A DNA stretch of 6,659 bases from Chloroflexota bacterium (GTDB lineage: Bacteria > Chloroflexota > FW602-bin22 > JAMCYS01). The position numbers and the translations under genes were made by a program. The stretch lies in contig JAJZQK010000153.1 in the NCBI GenBank assembly GCA_021847625.1, forward strand, positions 1-6,659, written 5' to 3'. Position 1 is the first letter of the stretch. Each line of letters starts with the position of its first letter. Shown here piece by piece: positions 5,841-6,659 of the stretch. Under the pieces are notes generated by a model that saw nothing but the letters and a program-made list of their open reading frames with translations, ran no database searches and had not been told where the DNA came from.

Positions 5841-6452
5841 CTACCGCAGGAGCCGCTGCACCTCCGACAGCAACTGCTCGGCGGTGAACTTGTCGTCCTT
5901 GATCAGCACCCGCTGTCGCCCGTCGGCATCGATCAGGTGCACCAGATTGCTGTGAGTCACGTAGTAGAATCCTTCCCTGCCGTCCGCCCCGACCTGGGGT
6001 TTCGCCTTGATGACCCCCACGAAGTAGGCCAGCCACACCGGCTCCAGCTCCGCGCGGCTGCCCGTCAGGAACAGCAGCTTGTCCTGCAGCCCCTGCGCCT
6101 CCAGATACCGCCGCAGCCGCTCCGGCGTGTCCCTCTCGGGGTCCACCGTCACCACCACCAACGCCACCTTGGCGCGAGCATCACCCAGTTTGTCGTACAC
6201 CTCACCAAACCGCGTGGTAATGATGGGACAGACATCCGGGCAACTGGTGTACAGGAACGTGATCGCAACCACCTTGCCCCGCAGGTCGCCCAGCCTGACG
6301 GGTTCGCCGAGCTGGTTCACCAGGGCGAAGTCAGGGGCCTGCTTGCCGCCCAGGTCGGCCGTGTTCAATCCCGACCCTTGGCGGAGGCCGGAACAGCCCG
6401 TCAGGAAGACGAGCGCCAGGAGCAGGGCGGTCACCGGGAATTCGCTTCTCAT
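5841..6452 (-). CDS. sco1: Sco1/SenC/PrrC family copper chaperone lipoprotein
   Basis: This 203-residue protein has a lipoprotein signal: a hydrophobic core (8-17) and lipobox LTGC with C20, so it should be lipid-anchored on the outer face of the membrane. The thioredoxin-like Sco domain follows (about 38-200). The copper-binding CxxxC is in TSCPDVCPI (C71, C75), VDPERDTPERL (103-113) is the usual strand and turn, and THSNLVHLID supplies the conserved histidine (H167) that completes the copper site. All three metal ligands are present. Sco proteins deliver copper to, or reduce the thiols of, the CuA centre in subunit II of cytochrome c oxidase. The ATG at 6452 has GAGGT 6 nt upstream, overlapping the stop codon of the preceding gene. 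Its place before ctaG supports a role in oxidase maturation. Confidence 0.95.
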   Translation of the reverse strand: MRSEFPVTALLLALVFLTGCSGLRQGSGLNTADLGGKQAPDFALVNQLGEPVRLGDLRGKVVAITFLYTSCPDVCPIITTRFGEVYDKLGDARAKVALVVVTVDPERDTPERLRRYLEAQGLQDKLLFLTGSRAELEPVWLAYFVGVIKAKPQVGADGREGFYYVTHSNLVHLIDADGRQRVLIKDDKFTAEQLLSEVQRLLR

Positions 6453-6461
6453 ACTCGTACC

Positions 6462-6659
6462 TCACCCAGCCCCGAAGGTCCCGCGCATCTCCATGGGCTG
6501 CAGCATCAGCCACACACCGGCCCCGAAGAGGGCCGTCGCCAGCAGCGCCCACGGGAGAAAGGCGCGATGAGCCGTGGACCGTTCGGCGTATCGCTGGGCG
6601 GCCAGGCGATAGCTCACCACCAGGCTCCCCAGCAACCCTGCCTCCAACAGCACCAGCTC
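6462..6659 (-). CDS. C-terminal part of an unidentified integral membrane protein, truncated by the window edge
   Basis: The frame is open to the right edge, so only the last 65 residues are visible. The GTG at 6653 is internal, not a demonstrated start. Two hydrophobic segments are visible: ELVLLEAGLLGSLVVSY at the edge, and FLPWALLATALFGAGVWLMLQP further in. They are joined by a hydrophilic loop rich in Arg, Ala and Glu, and the protein ends PMEMRGTFGAG. I do not recognise the family. It ends 9 nt before sco and shares its strand, so it is probably the upstream member of the same operon and linked to oxidase assembly or copper handling. No metal-binding motif is visible in the fragment beyond the two Met residues of QPMEMRG. 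Confidence 0.7.
   Translation of the reverse strand, partial: ELVLLEAGLLGSLVVSYRLAAQRYAERSTAHRAFLPWALLATALFGAGVWLMLQPMEMRGTFGAG

Overview
The window looks like a GC-rich bacterial chromosome segment, most plausibly from Chloroflexota. The basis is a VanW-family surface protein with a long Pro/Thr-rich C-terminal tail of the kind common in that phylum, together with a Sco/CtaG oxidase-assembly cluster and a low-potential iron-sulfur reductase. The phylum call is an inference from style and gene content. No rRNA or other taxonomic marker is present.

Layout. Positions 2-1735 (+) hold the 3' part of a VanW-family cell-envelope gene whose start lies left of the window. It converges on a two-gene minus-strand operon at 3870-1814. 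The first gene is a 425-residue member of the BcrC/HgdB (2-hydroxyacyl-CoA dehydratase D) superfamily that best fits the stand-alone double-cubane-cluster reductase group. The second is its ATP-driven [4Fe-4S] activase (BadF/BcrA/HgdC type). They share an ATGA overlap. Upstream lies a 396-bp gene-free stretch (3871-4266) holding a perfect 32-bp palindrome, several smaller hairpins, short direct repeats and a weak promoter candidate. It is the most unusual non-coding sequence here and may be a regulated leader.

From 6659 to 4267 (-) runs a tightly packed respiratory-assembly operon. In transcription order it contains the C-terminus of an unidentified membrane protein, a Sco1/SenC copper chaperone lipoprotein, a CtaG-type caa3 oxidase assembly protein, and a secreted, membrane-anchored YtkA-like domain protein. 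Gaps are 9 nt and 24 nt, followed by a 4-nt overlap. Together these genes fit copper delivery to, and assembly of, a haem-copper cytochrome oxidase, whose structural genes are probably further right.

The contrast worth noting is an ATP-dependent, probably oxygen-sensitive reductase system placed just downstream of an aerobic oxidase maturation operon, with an elaborate intergenic region between them. No tRNA, rRNA, CRISPR array, transposase or IS end was recognised.
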